A stretch of 64,000 nt of DNA. Source: Zobellia barbeyronii (GTDB taxonomy: Bacteria; Bacteroidota; Bacteroidia; Flavobacteriales; Flavobacteriaceae). The notes beneath the pieces were generated by a model, which saw nothing but the letters and a program-made list of their open reading frames with translations, was not told the origin of the DNA and made no database searches. How positions within the stretch are numbered: the stretch's first letter is position 1; each line of letters starts with the position of its first letter. The position numbers were made by a program, and so were the translations under genes. Below, one piece after another: positions 8,117 to 18,000 of this stretch. The stretch spans positions 124,001-188,000 of the forward strand of contig NZ_JACATN010000001.1 of assembly GCF_018603515.1 (NCBI RefSeq). The letters are read 5' to 3'.

Positions 8117-9145
8117 ATGAAATCTATCACACTATCATCTGCAGCTATTAAAAATATGTTCCAACAACTTCACCAAAATTTTGGTGGTTCTCTTTCAGTA
8201 AACGTAAAAGAACACATTTTAACACTTGATAACGAATTAGGCCGAGGCCATATAAGAGGAATAACTTTTAAAGGTGGTATTTCTTATTTAGAATTTGATA
8301 TGGAGTTTAATGAGGACTTTACCTTAAAAACAGGTTCTGATGAAAACGCACCAATTTGTTTTGCATATTGCTCAGCTGGTAGAATAGCACATAGCTTTGA
8401 TAATGAAACTAAAAAGAATGTTTTAGAGAACTTTCAGACAGGTATTTTAACAAATGCCAGTAATGCTGATAACGTACTTTACTTCCAAAAGGATGTACGT
8501 GTTAAAACATCTTTAATAGTAGTTAGAACTGTAGCTCACGCAGATACATCTAAGAAAAATGGTTTAAACTACAGACTGCAAGAGCTTATGTTAAACGGTA
8601 AGCCTGCAGAGAACAGTATTTATATTGGGTCTTATAATTTAAAAATTGCTGATCAAATCAGTCAACTTAAGGCTATCAAGCAACAAGGTATCGTAAGAAG
8701 TTTATTGATTGAAGGTTTGGTACATATGATTTTGGCCCTAGAGGTACAACAGCATACAGATGACCTTAAGAATCAAGAAACTCAAACAGGTAGTTTAAAT
8801 ATGAGAGAAATGGAATCAGTAAGAGAGATTTCAGATTTCGTAAACAATTATCCAGAGAGACAATTATCTATTTCAGAGCTTTGTCGTAAATCAGGATTAT
8901 CTCCTAGCAAATTACAAGAAGGTTTTAAATTAATGCATGGTACCACCGTTACAGATTACATTAGAGAGGTACGTATTCTAAAAGCCGAAGAACTTATTAA
9001 AAATACAGATTTGAACATTTCAGAAGTAGTATACAGCATTGGGTTTACTAGCCGTAGCTACTTCTCAAAAATATTCAGAAACAAATATAACTGTAGTCCA
9101 AAACAGTATAAAGACAAGCAAAATATGGTAGCTGCGTCTCTATAA
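8117..9145 (+). CDS. AraC-family transcriptional regulator
   Basis: A 342-residue regulator. Residues about 235-335 form the double helix-turn-helix: QLSISELCRKSGLSPSKLQ is the first unit, and the second ends in the diagnostic GFTSRSYFSKIFRNKY...SPKQYK block. The N-terminal 220 residues are beta-rich (DMEFNEDFTLKTGSDENAP) and likely a ligand or dimerisation domain of the kind common in Bacteroidota AraC proteins. Ligand unknown. Preceded by a 48-codon ORF and paired repeats near 7845-7874, followed by a clear terminator. Confidence 0.9.
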   Translation: MKSITLSSAAIKNMFQQLHQNFGGSLSVNVKEHILTLDNELGRGHIRGITFKGGISYLEFDMEFNEDFTLKTGSDENAPICFAYCSAGRIAHSFDNETKKNVLENFQTGILTNASNADNVLYFQKDVRVKTSLIVVRTVAHADTSKKNGLNYRLQELMLNGKPAENSIYIGSYNLKIADQISQLKAIKQQGIVRSLLIEGLVHMILALEVQQHTDDLKNQETQTGSLNMREMESVREISDFVNNYPERQLSISELCRKSGLSPSKLQEGFKLMHGTTVTDYIREVRILKAEELIKNTDLNISEVVYSIGFTSRSYFSKIFRNKYNCSPKQYKDKQNMVAASL

Positions 9146-9182
9146 GAAAATTGGTTAGAATAGTTTGGTTGTTAATAATGGT

Positions 9183-9210
9183 AACCGGCACTTTTAGTGC
9201 CGGTTTTTTT
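9183..9210 (+). terminator. Rho-independent terminator after the AraC gene
   Basis: Stem AACCGGCAC (9183-9191), loop TTTTA, stem GTGCCGGTT (9197-9205), then a T run to 9210. It lies about 40 bp past the AraC stop. Confidence 0.92.
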
Positions 9211-9315
9211 GTGCTTATAAGTTGTGGTTGTTCAAACAGGTAAGAAGATTACTAGATTTCTTTTTCAATTTATATAGCACCCACTTACTACTATTTTTTA
9301 AGTACTTTGCACATC

Positions 9316-9329
9316 ATACTAATTAGTAT
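9316..9329. promoter_or_regulatory. TetR operator, site 1 (autoregulatory)
   Basis: The perfect 14-bp palindrome ATACTAATTAGTAT ends 5 bp before the TetR start codon. A -7-like TACTTTG lies just upstream (9303-9309), so the palindrome covers the expected transcription start. The same half-sites recur at 9941-9956 in front of the next operon. Confidence 0.75.
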
Positions 9330-9334
9330 CTTTT

Positions 9335-9928
9335 ATGACAAAAGCATCCAATACCCGGCATACCATTCTAGAGAAAGCCTTTGACCTTATATATAAAAAG
9401 GGCTATCAGGCAACTAGCATTGATGAAATTATAGCAACCACAAAAGTAACAAAGGGTGCCTTTTATTATCACTTTAAAACTAAGGATGATATGGGCGTTG
9501 CAATAATCAATGAAATTGTAAAACCCAACATGCACGATGCTTTTATCACTCCCTTGCAAGACAGCTCAAATCCGGTTCAGGATATTTATTTAATGACCAA
9601 ATCCCTATTACTAGAAACTCCTTTTCTAAAACTTGAATATGGTTGTCCCGCAAGCAACTTATCCCAAGAAATGACTCCTTGGAACTCTCAATTTTCCGAA
9701 GCACTTAGTGTATTAGTTTTAGAATGGCAAATTACTGTAGAAAACAGTATTAAAAGAGGGATAGAAAAAGGTAACATAATCAATTCTGCAAACCCAAAAC
9801 AGGTTGCTTTATTTGTAATATCTGGTTATTGGGGTATAAGAAATTTTGGAAAAGTTTCTAATAGTACGGATTGCTACCACCTTTATTTGGAGGAACTTAA
9901 ATTATATTTAAAAAATCTTAGCCAATAA
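9335..9928 (+). CDS. TetR/AcrR-family transcriptional repressor
   Basis: A 197-residue protein. The N-terminal HTH runs over about residues 8-55, with YQATSIDEIIATTKVTKGAFYYHFKTKDD showing in parts the canonical TetR recognition helix (KGAFYYHF). The C-terminal ligand domain (about 60-195) contains Cys in YGCPASNL, a pattern shared with TetR proteins of the YxaF/LmrA-like group. Two copies of a palindromic operator flank its gene: one over its own start region and one at the promoter of the membrane-protein operon that begins at 9994. It probably represses both itself and that operon. Ligand unknown. Confidence 0.9.
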   Translation: MTKASNTRHTILEKAFDLIYKKGYQATSIDEIIATTKVTKGAFYYHFKTKDDMGVAIINEIVKPNMHDAFITPLQDSSNPVQDIYLMTKSLLLETPFLKLEYGCPASNLSQEMTPWNSQFSEALSVLVLEWQITVENSIKRGIEKGNIINSANPKQVALFVISGYWGIRNFGKVSNSTDCYHLYLEELKLYLKNLSQ

Positions 9929-9940
9929 TTTCAAATGGAA

Positions 9941-9970
9941 CATACTAGTTAGTATGTTTGGTTATATTTG
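9941..9970 (+). promoter_or_regulatory. TetR operator site 2 within a TAnnTTTG promoter
   Basis: CATACTA (9941-9947) and TAGTATG (9950-9956) are perfect 7-bp inverted arms with a 2-bp centre, matching the half-sites of the operator at 9316-9329. A consensus -7 element, TATATTTG, follows at 9963-9970, so the operator lies in the promoter spacer. The first ATG after this promoter is 9994, which supports that start for the next gene. Confidence 0.72.
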
Positions 9971-9993
9971 CATTAATATTGAATTCATTATTA

Positions 9994-10452
9994 ATGTATC
10001 AAACACTCACATTTTTACATTCCCTAGTCCGCTGGTTTGTACTCTTTAGCATCCTGTACTCCACTTTCAGGGCTTATAAAGGCTATTTTCAAAACCTACA
10101 TTTTTCCAAGACCGATAATCTGGCTAGACATTGGACTGCAACCATTGCCCATATTCAGTTAGTTGTTGGTATTATACTTTATATAAAAAGTCCCGTCGTA
10201 ACATATTTTTGGAAGGATTTCAGTCTAGCACTAAACCATATAGACAGCTTATTTTTTGGGGCAATTCATAGTACCCTAATGTTATCGGCCATTGTAATAC
10301 TTACTATTGGTTCTTCTTTGGCGAAACGAAAAATGACTGATAAAGAAAAATTTAAGACCATGTTACTATGGTTCTCTATTGCTCTTTTTATAATTGTGAT
10401 AGCCATACCCTGGCCCTTTTCACCTCTAGCAAACAGACCTTATATTAGATAA
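9994..10452 (+). CDS. Four-helix integral membrane protein (cytochrome b-like hypothetical)
   Basis: A 152-residue protein with about four transmembrane helices: near the N-terminus (LVRWFVLFSILYST), about 50-70, 90-112 and 125-145. Two conserved-looking His residues, in TFLHSLVRW and GAIHSTL, lie in or near helices and could be heme-like ligands, but that is a guess. An upstream in-frame ATG at 9958 lies ahead of the -7 promoter element and inside the operator region, so the start at 9994 is preferred. Two base pairs separate it from the DUF3817 gene. The operon is probably de-repressed when the upstream TetR protein binds its ligand. Confidence 0.72.
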   Translation: MYQTLTFLHSLVRWFVLFSILYSTFRAYKGYFQNLHFSKTDNLARHWTATIAHIQLVVGIILYIKSPVVTYFWKDFSLALNHIDSLFFGAIHSTLMLSAIVILTIGSSLAKRKMTDKEKFKTMLLWFSIALFIIVIAIPWPFSPLANRPYIR

Positions 10453-10454
10453 TT

Positions 10455-10781
10455 ATGATAGATCTATTTAAAACTAAACTAGGCCGACTTCGAATAATCG
10501 GATATTTAGAAGGTATTTCTCTTTTGATTCTTGTATTTATTGCCGTTCCTATGAAGTATTACTTTTTAGACCCAAGTCTAACCAAATCTCTTGGGCCAAT
10601 ACACGGAGCACTATTCTTGCTTTTTATAATAAATACTTTAAGTGTAGGGGTTGAGCAAAATTGGAGATTTCGTACAACAACATGGAAGGTTATTTTGGCC
10701 TGCTTTATCCCGTTTGGCACATTTTATATTGATAGAAAAATTTTTAGTGGACTATACTCCGCAGACCAAGGGATTAAATAA
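10455..10781 (+). CDS. DUF3817 integral membrane protein
   Basis: A 108-residue membrane protein with three hydrophobic helices (about 15-35, 47-67, 79-97). The pattern GRLRIIGYLEGISLLILVFIAVPMKY near the N-terminus, then GPIHGALFLLF and PFGTFYIDRK, is characteristic of DUF3817, a YdzA-like family of unknown function. Translationally linked to the preceding membrane protein. Its stop is only 4 bp from the stop of the convergent DUF892 gene, with no clear terminator between them. Confidence 0.85.
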   Translation: MIDLFKTKLGRLRIIGYLEGISLLILVFIAVPMKYYFLDPSLTKSLGPIHGALFLLFIINTLSVGVEQNWRFRTTTWKVILACFIPFGTFYIDRKIFSGLYSADQGIK

Positions 10782-10785
10782 GCAA

Positions 10786-11280
10786 TTAGGAGTTTCCCCC
10801 AATAGCCTTCTTGTTCAGTCGGGTCTCTGCCAGTTTTTCTAACGTATTATCTGCATCATATTCCTCATTAAGAGTTTCCTGTAAGGTTTTTGCTATTTGT
10901 CTATATCCTAATTCTTTTGCAAAACGAACCGCACTACCGTAACCTGAAATTTCATAATGCTGTACCCGCTGTATTTCTGCAATAAGACCTACATCCATCA
11001 CCTCATCATCTTCTACCTCTTCTAAAAAATGTTTTGCTTCGTTGATGAGCCCTTTCATAGCCTGGCAAGTTTCACCGCTTGGTGAAATATCCAATTTGTT
11101 GCAAATATTTTTTATTCTATTTTTTTGTTCTTTTGTTTCTTCTAAGTGATTTTCAATAGCTTGCTTTAAGCGCTTGTCATTAGCATGTTCCACAATGTCC
11201 GGAAGCACTTCTATCAACTGGACCTCTGCGCTATATAAATCCTTAAGCTGATGCTCGAATAAGTCGTTTAACGTCTTCAT
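10786..11280 (-). CDS. DUF892 ferritin-like protein (YciE/YciF type)
   Basis: A 164-residue protein. MKTLNDLFEHQLKDLYSAE at the N-terminus is the signature of the DUF892/YciF family, a ferritin-like four-helix bundle; the later HYEISGYGSAVRFAKELGY and NEEYDADNTL segments carry the Glu/His residues expected of the metal-site helices. Family members are induced by osmotic and general stress in enterobacteria. It is transcribed divergently from dps across a 218-bp AT-rich intergenic region, which fits a shared stress-response setting. Confidence 0.92.
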   Translation of the reverse strand: MKTLNDLFEHQLKDLYSAEVQLIEVLPDIVEHANDKRLKQAIENHLEETKEQKNRIKNICNKLDISPSGETCQAMKGLINEAKHFLEEVEDDEVMDVGLIAEIQRVQHYEISGYGSAVRFAKELGYRQIAKTLQETLNEEYDADNTLEKLAETRLNKKAIGGNS

Positions 11281-11498
11281 ATCTCTTTTCGTTACTTATT
11301 AATACTCCTTATCTCTAACTTTAAAAATAACTAGAAATACTATTTTAAATTGACTTAATTGAAGAAAAAAATACTCTAATAAAATGCCAAAATAATTATT
11401 TCAAATTTGATTTTTTTGAAGCAATTAATAAATTTTTCAGGTCAACTTAAAGAGTAGTTCGCCCGTAACTTGCACTTGAATCTAAAAAACAAAATATC

Positions 11499-11999
11499 AT
11501 GGAGGTTAAAGAAGCCCAAAAAGCCGAGATAGGCATAAAGAAGTCAAATCGTGAAGCAGTTGTAGTAATGTTGCGCCAATTATTGGCTGACGAGTTTTTA
11601 TTATATACTAAAACACGTAACGCACACTGGAATGTAGAAGGTATAGATTTTCATACCAAGCATGTATTCTTTGAAGAAGAGTACGGGAAATTGGAAAACT
11701 TTATAGATGAAGTAGCAGAGCGTATCCGTATGCTGGGGTTCTATTCTCCAGGTACACTAAAAGAATTTTTAGAATTGTCTCATTTAGAAGAGAACAAACC
11801 TGATCAAACAGACAGCGCAAGCTTTATGACCGCCTTACTAAAGGACCACGATAAGGTTATCAAGTTTATTAGAGAAAGTATTGGAGACAACGCAGAAGCT
11901 CATAATGATGAAGGTACTGCAGATTTTATAACAGGTATTTTACAAGCTCATGAGCAAATGGCTTGGATGTTAAGAGCATCATTAAAGCAATTTGATTAA
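11499..11999 (+). CDS. dps: Dps ferritin-like DNA-protection protein
   Basis: A 166-residue Dps-family protein that oxidises and stores Fe(II) as a dodecamer and protects DNA. The family signature is clear: TRNAHWNVEG with His43, then HVFFEEEYGKLENFIDEVAERIRMLG with His55, Asp70 and Glu74 in the places expected for the inter-subunit ferroxidase site. The basic N-terminal extension (KKSNREA) could contact DNA. The gene is single and ends in a bidirectional terminator. It is divergent to the DUF892 gene. Confidence 0.95.
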   Translation: MEVKEAQKAEIGIKKSNREAVVVMLRQLLADEFLLYTKTRNAHWNVEGIDFHTKHVFFEEEYGKLENFIDEVAERIRMLGFYSPGTLKEFLELSHLEENKPDQTDSASFMTALLKDHDKVIKFIRESIGDNAEAHNDEGTADFITGILQAHEQMAWMLRASLKQFD

Positions 12000-12020
12000 T
12001 TGTAAAGAACTGTACAAACA

Positions 12021-12050
12021 AAAAACGGCAATTTCATTGCCGTTTTTTTT
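12021..12050. terminator. Bidirectional Rho-independent terminator
   Basis: Stem AAAAACGGCAAT (12021-12032), loop TTC, stem ATTGCCGTTTTT, with T's to 12050. The A-run on the left makes it able to serve both dps (plus strand) and the convergent BLUF gene (minus strand). Confidence 0.9.
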
Positions 12051-12088
12051 ATGCTTTTTATTCCGTGAAGCAAAGTATTATACCCAGT

Positions 12089-12529
12089 TTATATATGATC
12101 CGGAGGTGTAGTAATTAGTAATTTCATGCGTTTCCAAAAGAGAATTGCGGTCTGATTAGAATGCACCGTTAAATCTGCTAATAATAATAGGTTCCTTTTG
12201 AACTGTTCGTACTCGTTTCTATTAGCTTCATTATCATCTATAGGATAATAGACCATACCCCAATTTGGAAAATTACGTTCCTCAATGGCATCTTCTGACA
12301 AGAGATAAACCTGTTTGTGCCGTTTATCATTTTTGACTTTTTCATAAAGGTCATATATTTTTTTCTTGTCACCTTCTAAAATCTGAATGAACCTTCTTTT
12401 ATAGAAAATAAGACAACCTGTAATATCATTCTGACTATTAAACTGTTTAGCAGTGGCCAAAATAACTTCTACATCGGCAATAGTCAATTCTTTAATTGCT
12501 TTTGACTCGTAAGTTAGGGTATGTATCAA
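12089..12529 (-). CDS. BLUF-domain blue-light photoreceptor
   Basis: A 146-residue protein that is mostly a BLUF (flavin-binding blue-light) domain. All light-cycle residues can be found: Tyr7 in HTLTYES, Asn31 in KQFNSQNDITG, Gln49 in RFIQILEGD, plus Trp90 and Met92 in NWGMVYY. No effector domain (EAL, GGDEF, HTH) is fused; the last 45 residues form a helical cap as in short PixD-type BLUF proteins. It must act through a partner that is not visible from fusion. It lies alone between dps and the tam operon, convergent to dps. Light control of nearby genes is possible but not shown. Confidence 0.93.
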   Translation of the reverse strand: MIHTLTYESKAIKELTIADVEVILATAKQFNSQNDITGCLIFYKRRFIQILEGDKKKIYDLYEKVKNDKRHKQVYLLSEDAIEERNFPNWGMVYYPIDDNEANRNEYEQFKRNLLLLADLTVHSNQTAILFWKRMKLLITTPPDHI

Positions 12530-12742
12530 TATAGAAAGAAGTGTTACTGCTAGCGTTTATTATCGCACGGAGCGCAAAGCAATCATTAGAAATCAAATTA
12601 TCTTCACTTTTCTGCAACTGAATTACCCAGCATGAAAGAAAGATTTTAATAAGATAGCAAAAGTAAAGTTTATTTGCTATTATTTTCACCTAGTGACATA
12701 TAAAAACACCGTAATTTTCAGGCTGAAGGAGTATTTTCGTTA

Positions 12743-15064
12743 TTAAAAAGGATAGCCAATAGCAAAATTAAAGACCAGATTACCGCTCCCACCGCCAAAG
12801 AAAGGGGTTCGCAATCGTTCGCCCTCATCATTATAAGGGACTTGTAATGGTGAAGCAAGATCAAACCGGATTACAAAGCTTTGTATATCTACCCGAAGCC
12901 CAAAACCAACTCCAATGCCCAGTTCTTTCATCCAATCGGAACCAAAGGTTCCTTTTGACATTAACTCCTCACTCAATGCAATACTATCTTCATCATCATC
13001 CTCGTCTATTTCTACTTCGCTAGTTAACCAAACATTACCCGCATCTACAAAAAATGCTCCTTTTAGATAAGACCAAATAGGAAAACGATATTCTAGATTA
13101 GCTTCTAACCTTAGGTTACCAGATTGATCGTAGTAAGAGCTGGTACTATCTTCATCACTAACAAAAGTACCAGGCCCTAAAGACCTAATTTCAAATGCAC
13201 GAACACTGTATGGTCCACCAGAGTAGAATTGTTTCACAAAAGGTAATGTAGCAGAATTACCGTAGGGAATACCCCAGCCTGCATATAACCTACTTACTAA
13301 AGCACTTTCCTTACCCCATTTTAAATAGTACCTAAAATCTATATCTGCCTTGGCGTATTGCGCATATTCCAATCCAAACACGGAACTCTTTCCTCCGCTC
13401 AATAAGTTTAAGGTATTACCAGCAATATCTAAACTTGTAGACACATAAACGGGCCGGTCTTTATTCTCATCTACCAGTTCATTATAGGTGAAAGTATAAT
13501 TGATACCGGCGATAAACTGTTGTTCAAAACTACTCCTCAAATAGGAGTTTTCATCTAAAATTGCCTCGAACTCTTCAGTAGTATCAGCAAGGTTCACATA
13601 TGTAATACTAATAGGATTCAATTCGTGATAAACAAACTTGTTTGCCTTCCATGTATACCCAAAAGAAGTATTAAAAGAGGTGAGGGTATAATAATCGCTC
13701 CTTAGTAAAATATCGCCTCCTAAACTTATTTTGGTCTTGGGAACGGAATAGTTAAATCTGCTAGGTGAAAAAGGCACTAACCTAGGTAGTAATAAATTGG
13801 CCGTCAGTCCGCCTGCAATACTGGTTTGTCCGGCATCATCACCTCCAGAGATTTGACTTTCATAAGAAAAATCTCCTGTTAGACTAAACGTTTCTCCTCC
13901 GTTAAATATATTACGATTGTTATACGTTGCAGATATTCCCGGCCCTGCGTATCCATTGGATTTCGTTAAAACCTGTAGTTCCGTACGGATAGACCTTTTT
14001 GTCAAAGGCGATAAAAAGATATCTGCATTTAACGAACCTTTATCTTCAATATTAGTGGTATCTGTTTCGTTAAATCTGATGTTCACAAACTTATAACTCC
14101 CCAAGGCAGCTAACCGGTTACTTGTAAGCCGCGCAGTTTCTGAATTGTACAACCCTCCTTTTTCAAAAAGTATGTAAGGCTCTAATCTTTTAGGTTTAAA
14201 AAACTCCTCATCTTGAATAAAATAAATACCGTTTTCCTCAGTAATTGCAGAAGGCTGAGGCAGGCTATCATTTTCAATGGAGTAATTAGGGTAGACCGCA
14301 ATAGAATCAATACTATATGGAACAATAGATTTCTTTGGCGTTCCTTTTTTCAACCGAAGAAACAAATCGAATTTCCTATTATCATAGCGATTGGTATCAG
14401 CCTCAAAAATGAGAAAGTCCGAATTAAAATTATAGTACCCTTGGCTTTTAAGATGGGTATCTATTCGCTCGCGTTCGTACTTCAGTAATTCTAAATCAAA
14501 ACGCTCACCAGCCTTTAGCTTGGTGCCGGTCATTGCCGTTTCTATTTGGTCATAAATGGGCAGACTATCCTTATCAATCTTCCATTCCTGTAAAGTATAG
14601 GGCTTGGCTAATTCAGCTTTATAGGTAACCGAAGCATACTTTTTAGTACTATCTATTTCCGAAGCAACTTTGCTGTAAAAAAAACCGCGATTATCAAGAC
14701 GGTTTAGCATTAGCTCTTCCATACGGTCCGTATTTACATCACTTAAATACACCGGCTCTTCACCAAACTTTTTATTCAGCCATTTATTGAGAAAACCTGG
14801 TTTTTTCTTCTGTGCCTTATAATGGTAATAAAGTCCCAAGCGCATTCCTAAAACATCTGAATTAGGGGCTGGGGTAATCAAAGTTTCCAACTCTTGTTCC
14901 ACTGGTTTTAATGCCCGTTTTTCCTCTTCAGAATCTACTATAATTTCCGTACCGCTAAACAAAATTTCGTCCTCAGGTATATACTTTCCAACGCTACACG
15001 CATACTGAATCGTTAAACAGAGGAGTATAAAAACTCGAAAAATAGATGTTGTTCTCAACTTCAT
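12743..15064 (-). CDS. tamL: TamL: lipoprotein Omp85-family assembly factor (TamA/BamA-like)
   Basis: A 773-residue precursor with a lipoprotein signal ending at Cys23 (QYAC), the Bacteroidota TamL variant of TamA. Residues about 40-350 hold POTRA-like repeats (LNRLDNRGFFYSKV, TRLTSNRLAALGSYKFVNIRF). Residues about 370-773 form the 16-strand surface-antigen barrel, including the conserved PYSVRAFEIRSLGPGTF block (VRGF-type motif of strand 14 region) and a terminal GNLVFNFAIGYPF strand ending in Phe. It should insert proteins into the outer membrane together with TamB. It follows tamB by 1 bp, so the two are translationally coupled. Confidence 0.93.
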   Translation of the reverse strand: MKLRTTSIFRVFILLCLTIQYACSVGKYIPEDEILFSGTEIIVDSEEEKRALKPVEQELETLITPAPNSDVLGMRLGLYYHYKAQKKKPGFLNKWLNKKFGEEPVYLSDVNTDRMEELMLNRLDNRGFFYSKVASEIDSTKKYASVTYKAELAKPYTLQEWKIDKDSLPIYDQIETAMTGTKLKAGERFDLELLKYERERIDTHLKSQGYYNFNSDFLIFEADTNRYDNRKFDLFLRLKKGTPKKSIVPYSIDSIAVYPNYSIENDSLPQPSAITEENGIYFIQDEEFFKPKRLEPYILFEKGGLYNSETARLTSNRLAALGSYKFVNIRFNETDTTNIEDKGSLNADIFLSPLTKRSIRTELQVLTKSNGYAGPGISATYNNRNIFNGGETFSLTGDFSYESQISGGDDAGQTSIAGGLTANLLLPRLVPFSPSRFNYSVPKTKISLGGDILLRSDYYTLTSFNTSFGYTWKANKFVYHELNPISITYVNLADTTEEFEAILDENSYLRSSFEQQFIAGINYTFTYNELVDENKDRPVYVSTSLDIAGNTLNLLSGGKSSVFGLEYAQYAKADIDFRYYLKWGKESALVSRLYAGWGIPYGNSATLPFVKQFYSGGPYSVRAFEIRSLGPGTFVSDEDSTSSYYDQSGNLRLEANLEYRFPIWSYLKGAFFVDAGNVWLTSEVEIDEDDDEDSIALSEELMSKGTFGSDWMKELGIGVGFGLRVDIQSFVIRFDLASPLQVPYNDEGERLRTPFFGGGSGNLVFNFAIGYPF

Positions 15065-15065
15065 A

Positions 15066-18000
15066 TTACTTGTCTTCCTTTGGTTGATTCTCCTCTTTGT
15101 CCGTTTTCTTTTTCTTTCCTTTTTTATCGGAATCCTTTTTAACGGGGTTGAACAACTGACTGAATTTATTAAATTCCCTATTAAAAATAACCGCCATTCC
15201 GGTCACTATTAACTGACCGTCAATAATATTTTCATATTCACTCTTACGAAATCCGCGCAAGCGATACCTACCATCTTTGGTAAGCGTGTATTCCAAGCTT
15301 ACATTCCCTATTATAGACGTCGCCTCATCTTCTGATTGCGCACTACCTTCAACATCTACGGCACTGCCCGCTGTCACGACCAAACGATCATCAAACAACT
15401 TTTTCTTTGCGCTGATGTTCAATTGCGTCCTATCTTCTGGGCTATCTCCTTGGTAATCTGTAAAGCTGTCTAGATCAAAACCTACCTCAACACCTGTGTT
15501 ACCAAAAACTTTATCAGAGAACGAATTAAGTTCACCAGAAAGCACCTTATTAACGTTATCCCTAGCAATTGCCGCTGTTCCTCCCGAGCTACCGTCACTA
15601 CCAGAATCCGGATAAAACCTGCTCAAAGCTAACAGTGAAAAGACCTGCTTGTTCAGTTCTGCTTCTTGTGCGTTTAATTGTTGAACACGCCCATAAACGG
15701 CCCCACTTAAGGCTCCCTGTTCATCTTCAGGCATATCTAACCCAAAGGATAGCTCTGGCTGCATAAGCTCGCCATCCACATTGAGATATACAATAAAAGG
15801 CAGGACCTCATTGTATTTTGAACTTACACTAGCATCCTCACTAGAAGTAACGGAAGACATTAAGGACTCTGCGGATGTTTCTATATTATAGACCGCAGTA
15901 ACATCTAATTTAGCATCTGTAGGGTCTCCCAGCCATGTTATGGTACTACCTGGTTTTATTTCGAAGCGCCGTTTTACAAGATTGTATAGGTTGGTTTCAT
16001 AATGCCCAGATTTTAACTCATACCTTCCGGAGAGGTTTATCCTCCCGTTGGGCTCAACATTTAGGTTCAGGGCCGCATCACCGGAAATTTGTAGATTATC
16101 TCCAGTGCGTTCATCTATAATTACATGAAAATCTGCATCTTCGGCAATTTCCAACACCGCTCTAATATCCATTCCTTTTAAAAGGGAAGGTGTTTCTTCT
16201 TGGTCGTTTTTCGTTAAAATAGCATCTGGGTTCTCACGGTTTACAAAAAGTACCACGCCATCCCGTTCCTCAACATCTAATTGCGATTCTGGCACTACAT
16301 AGGTAACGTCCGTAATTTTCCGGACACGCAGTTTGCCACTTATTTTAGGAAGGTCTAAATCTCCTTCTACTTTTAGGTCTGCATCCAAACTGGCCGTACC
16401 GTAATACAACTCATTATCTTCTTTTGTGGAATTTAACACCCGGAAGTTTTCCGCTTTCAACTTCAAATCAAACGAAGGGTTTAAAAAGTCTTTTGTTAGT
16501 ACAGCACCTTGTACCGTAAAATCGCTACCATCTGCATCCGTGATTTCAAAACTATCAAAATACACACCGTCAGTATCCAGTTTCAGTTGCTCATCAGTCA
16601 CTTTAAAAACAGAATTCACTTCTGCTAAATTGAAATCTACACCCGCAAAGTTTATAGTCCCATTGTATTCGGGTGAAGCTGTAGTACCGGAAACATTTAC
16701 TTTTCCCGATAATGCCCCGTGAGCATCTTTGATGACTCCTTCTGTAAAAGCTTCCAGCGTTTTTAGTTCTATACGGTTCAGATCAAGGTCTAAGTTGAGT
16801 TTAGCTCCTGTTTCCGCCGCGGCATAGTCTCCTTTTAAGTCCAAGTCTGCCCCACCATCTTTTAAGGCAAGGTTAAAGTCGTATGCAGCGTTACCGGTAG
16901 AATTTGCCTTTAGGGTAAGATTACCCAAAGGATTTTGTAACGCCTCCAAGGAATTGATTTTAAAATCTGCCACTAAGCCTGTTGCACCAAAAGGATTCTC
17001 TATAATTAAATCTCCCTTTACCAAACCAGATGCTAAAGTTTCATCTGGATTTAAAAACCCTAAAAAAGTTTGTAGTTTAAAATTATCGAAAACAATTCCG
17101 ATATGCTCTTTTTCCTGATTAGGCAATTGGTCGCTGATGGTTAGCGACTGTTCATTGCGCGTAAATTTCATGTTCTTCAATCGCAACAATTGTTCCCCTA
17201 TAGCAATCTGATTATCCTCTGGAACGGACCATTCTTTCTTGTTTAAAACCAAATTAGACGGGTCTATATGAATAAGCGTAGTATCTTTTGAAAGGGTGAG
17301 TTGGGAAGAGACTTTTGCAATAGCCACACTATCATCCATAGCTACAAAATCTAGAAATAGCTTTTTGTTCTTCAGGTCGCCCTCAATATAAGTTCTTTTA
17401 ATATGAATGGGGTCTGATACAAGACCTGCAAAACCTGCCGTGAAATTTAGGTTGGTAGCATTGCCCGTTACTTTTGCATTCAAACTATCTATAGAGCTAC
17501 CTTGATATGAAATGGCCGGCACATGTAAATTAGCATTCAACTTCTTAGTGAGGGCATTAAAATCTGCCTCTACCAAAACCGAATCCAAGCGGTCCACATC
17601 TCGTAAAAACACTTCTGTAAGGAAAGGCGTTGGAGACAATTTCAAATTCATTTTGAGCTGTACCGAATCTGGAGCTATTACCTCTTCTGTAGCCTCTTTA
17701 AAGTAATTTTCAAATTGACGGGTTAGCGCGTCGGTCAATGCTTTTGGCGGAGCATTAGATTTTAAACTCCCTACCAAGAAATCACTATTTACCGTAACAT
17801 CTGTATTAGCTTTATCTATAGCCGATTTTAGATTAACCGGTCCCATTTGGTACTGGTCGTTATCATAGACTGCTACCCCGTTTTTTATCTGGGCATCTAT
17901 CTGATAAGCTTCGGCATTTCCGTTATATTTTGCATTAAGCTGAAGCCCCGCCTTAATACGCTCCTTTGTAACACCCAAAGCATATAGGTCAGCGCCAATA

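Noticed and set aside
9958-9993. Earlier ATG for the membrane protein after the TetR gene
   Set aside because: It lies upstream of the -7 promoter element at 9963-9970, so it would not be in the mRNA.
12492-12689. 65-codon minus-strand frame upstream of the BLUF gene
   Set aside because: It overlaps the BLUF start in another frame, has no family similarity and contains composition typical of non-coding AT-rich DNA.
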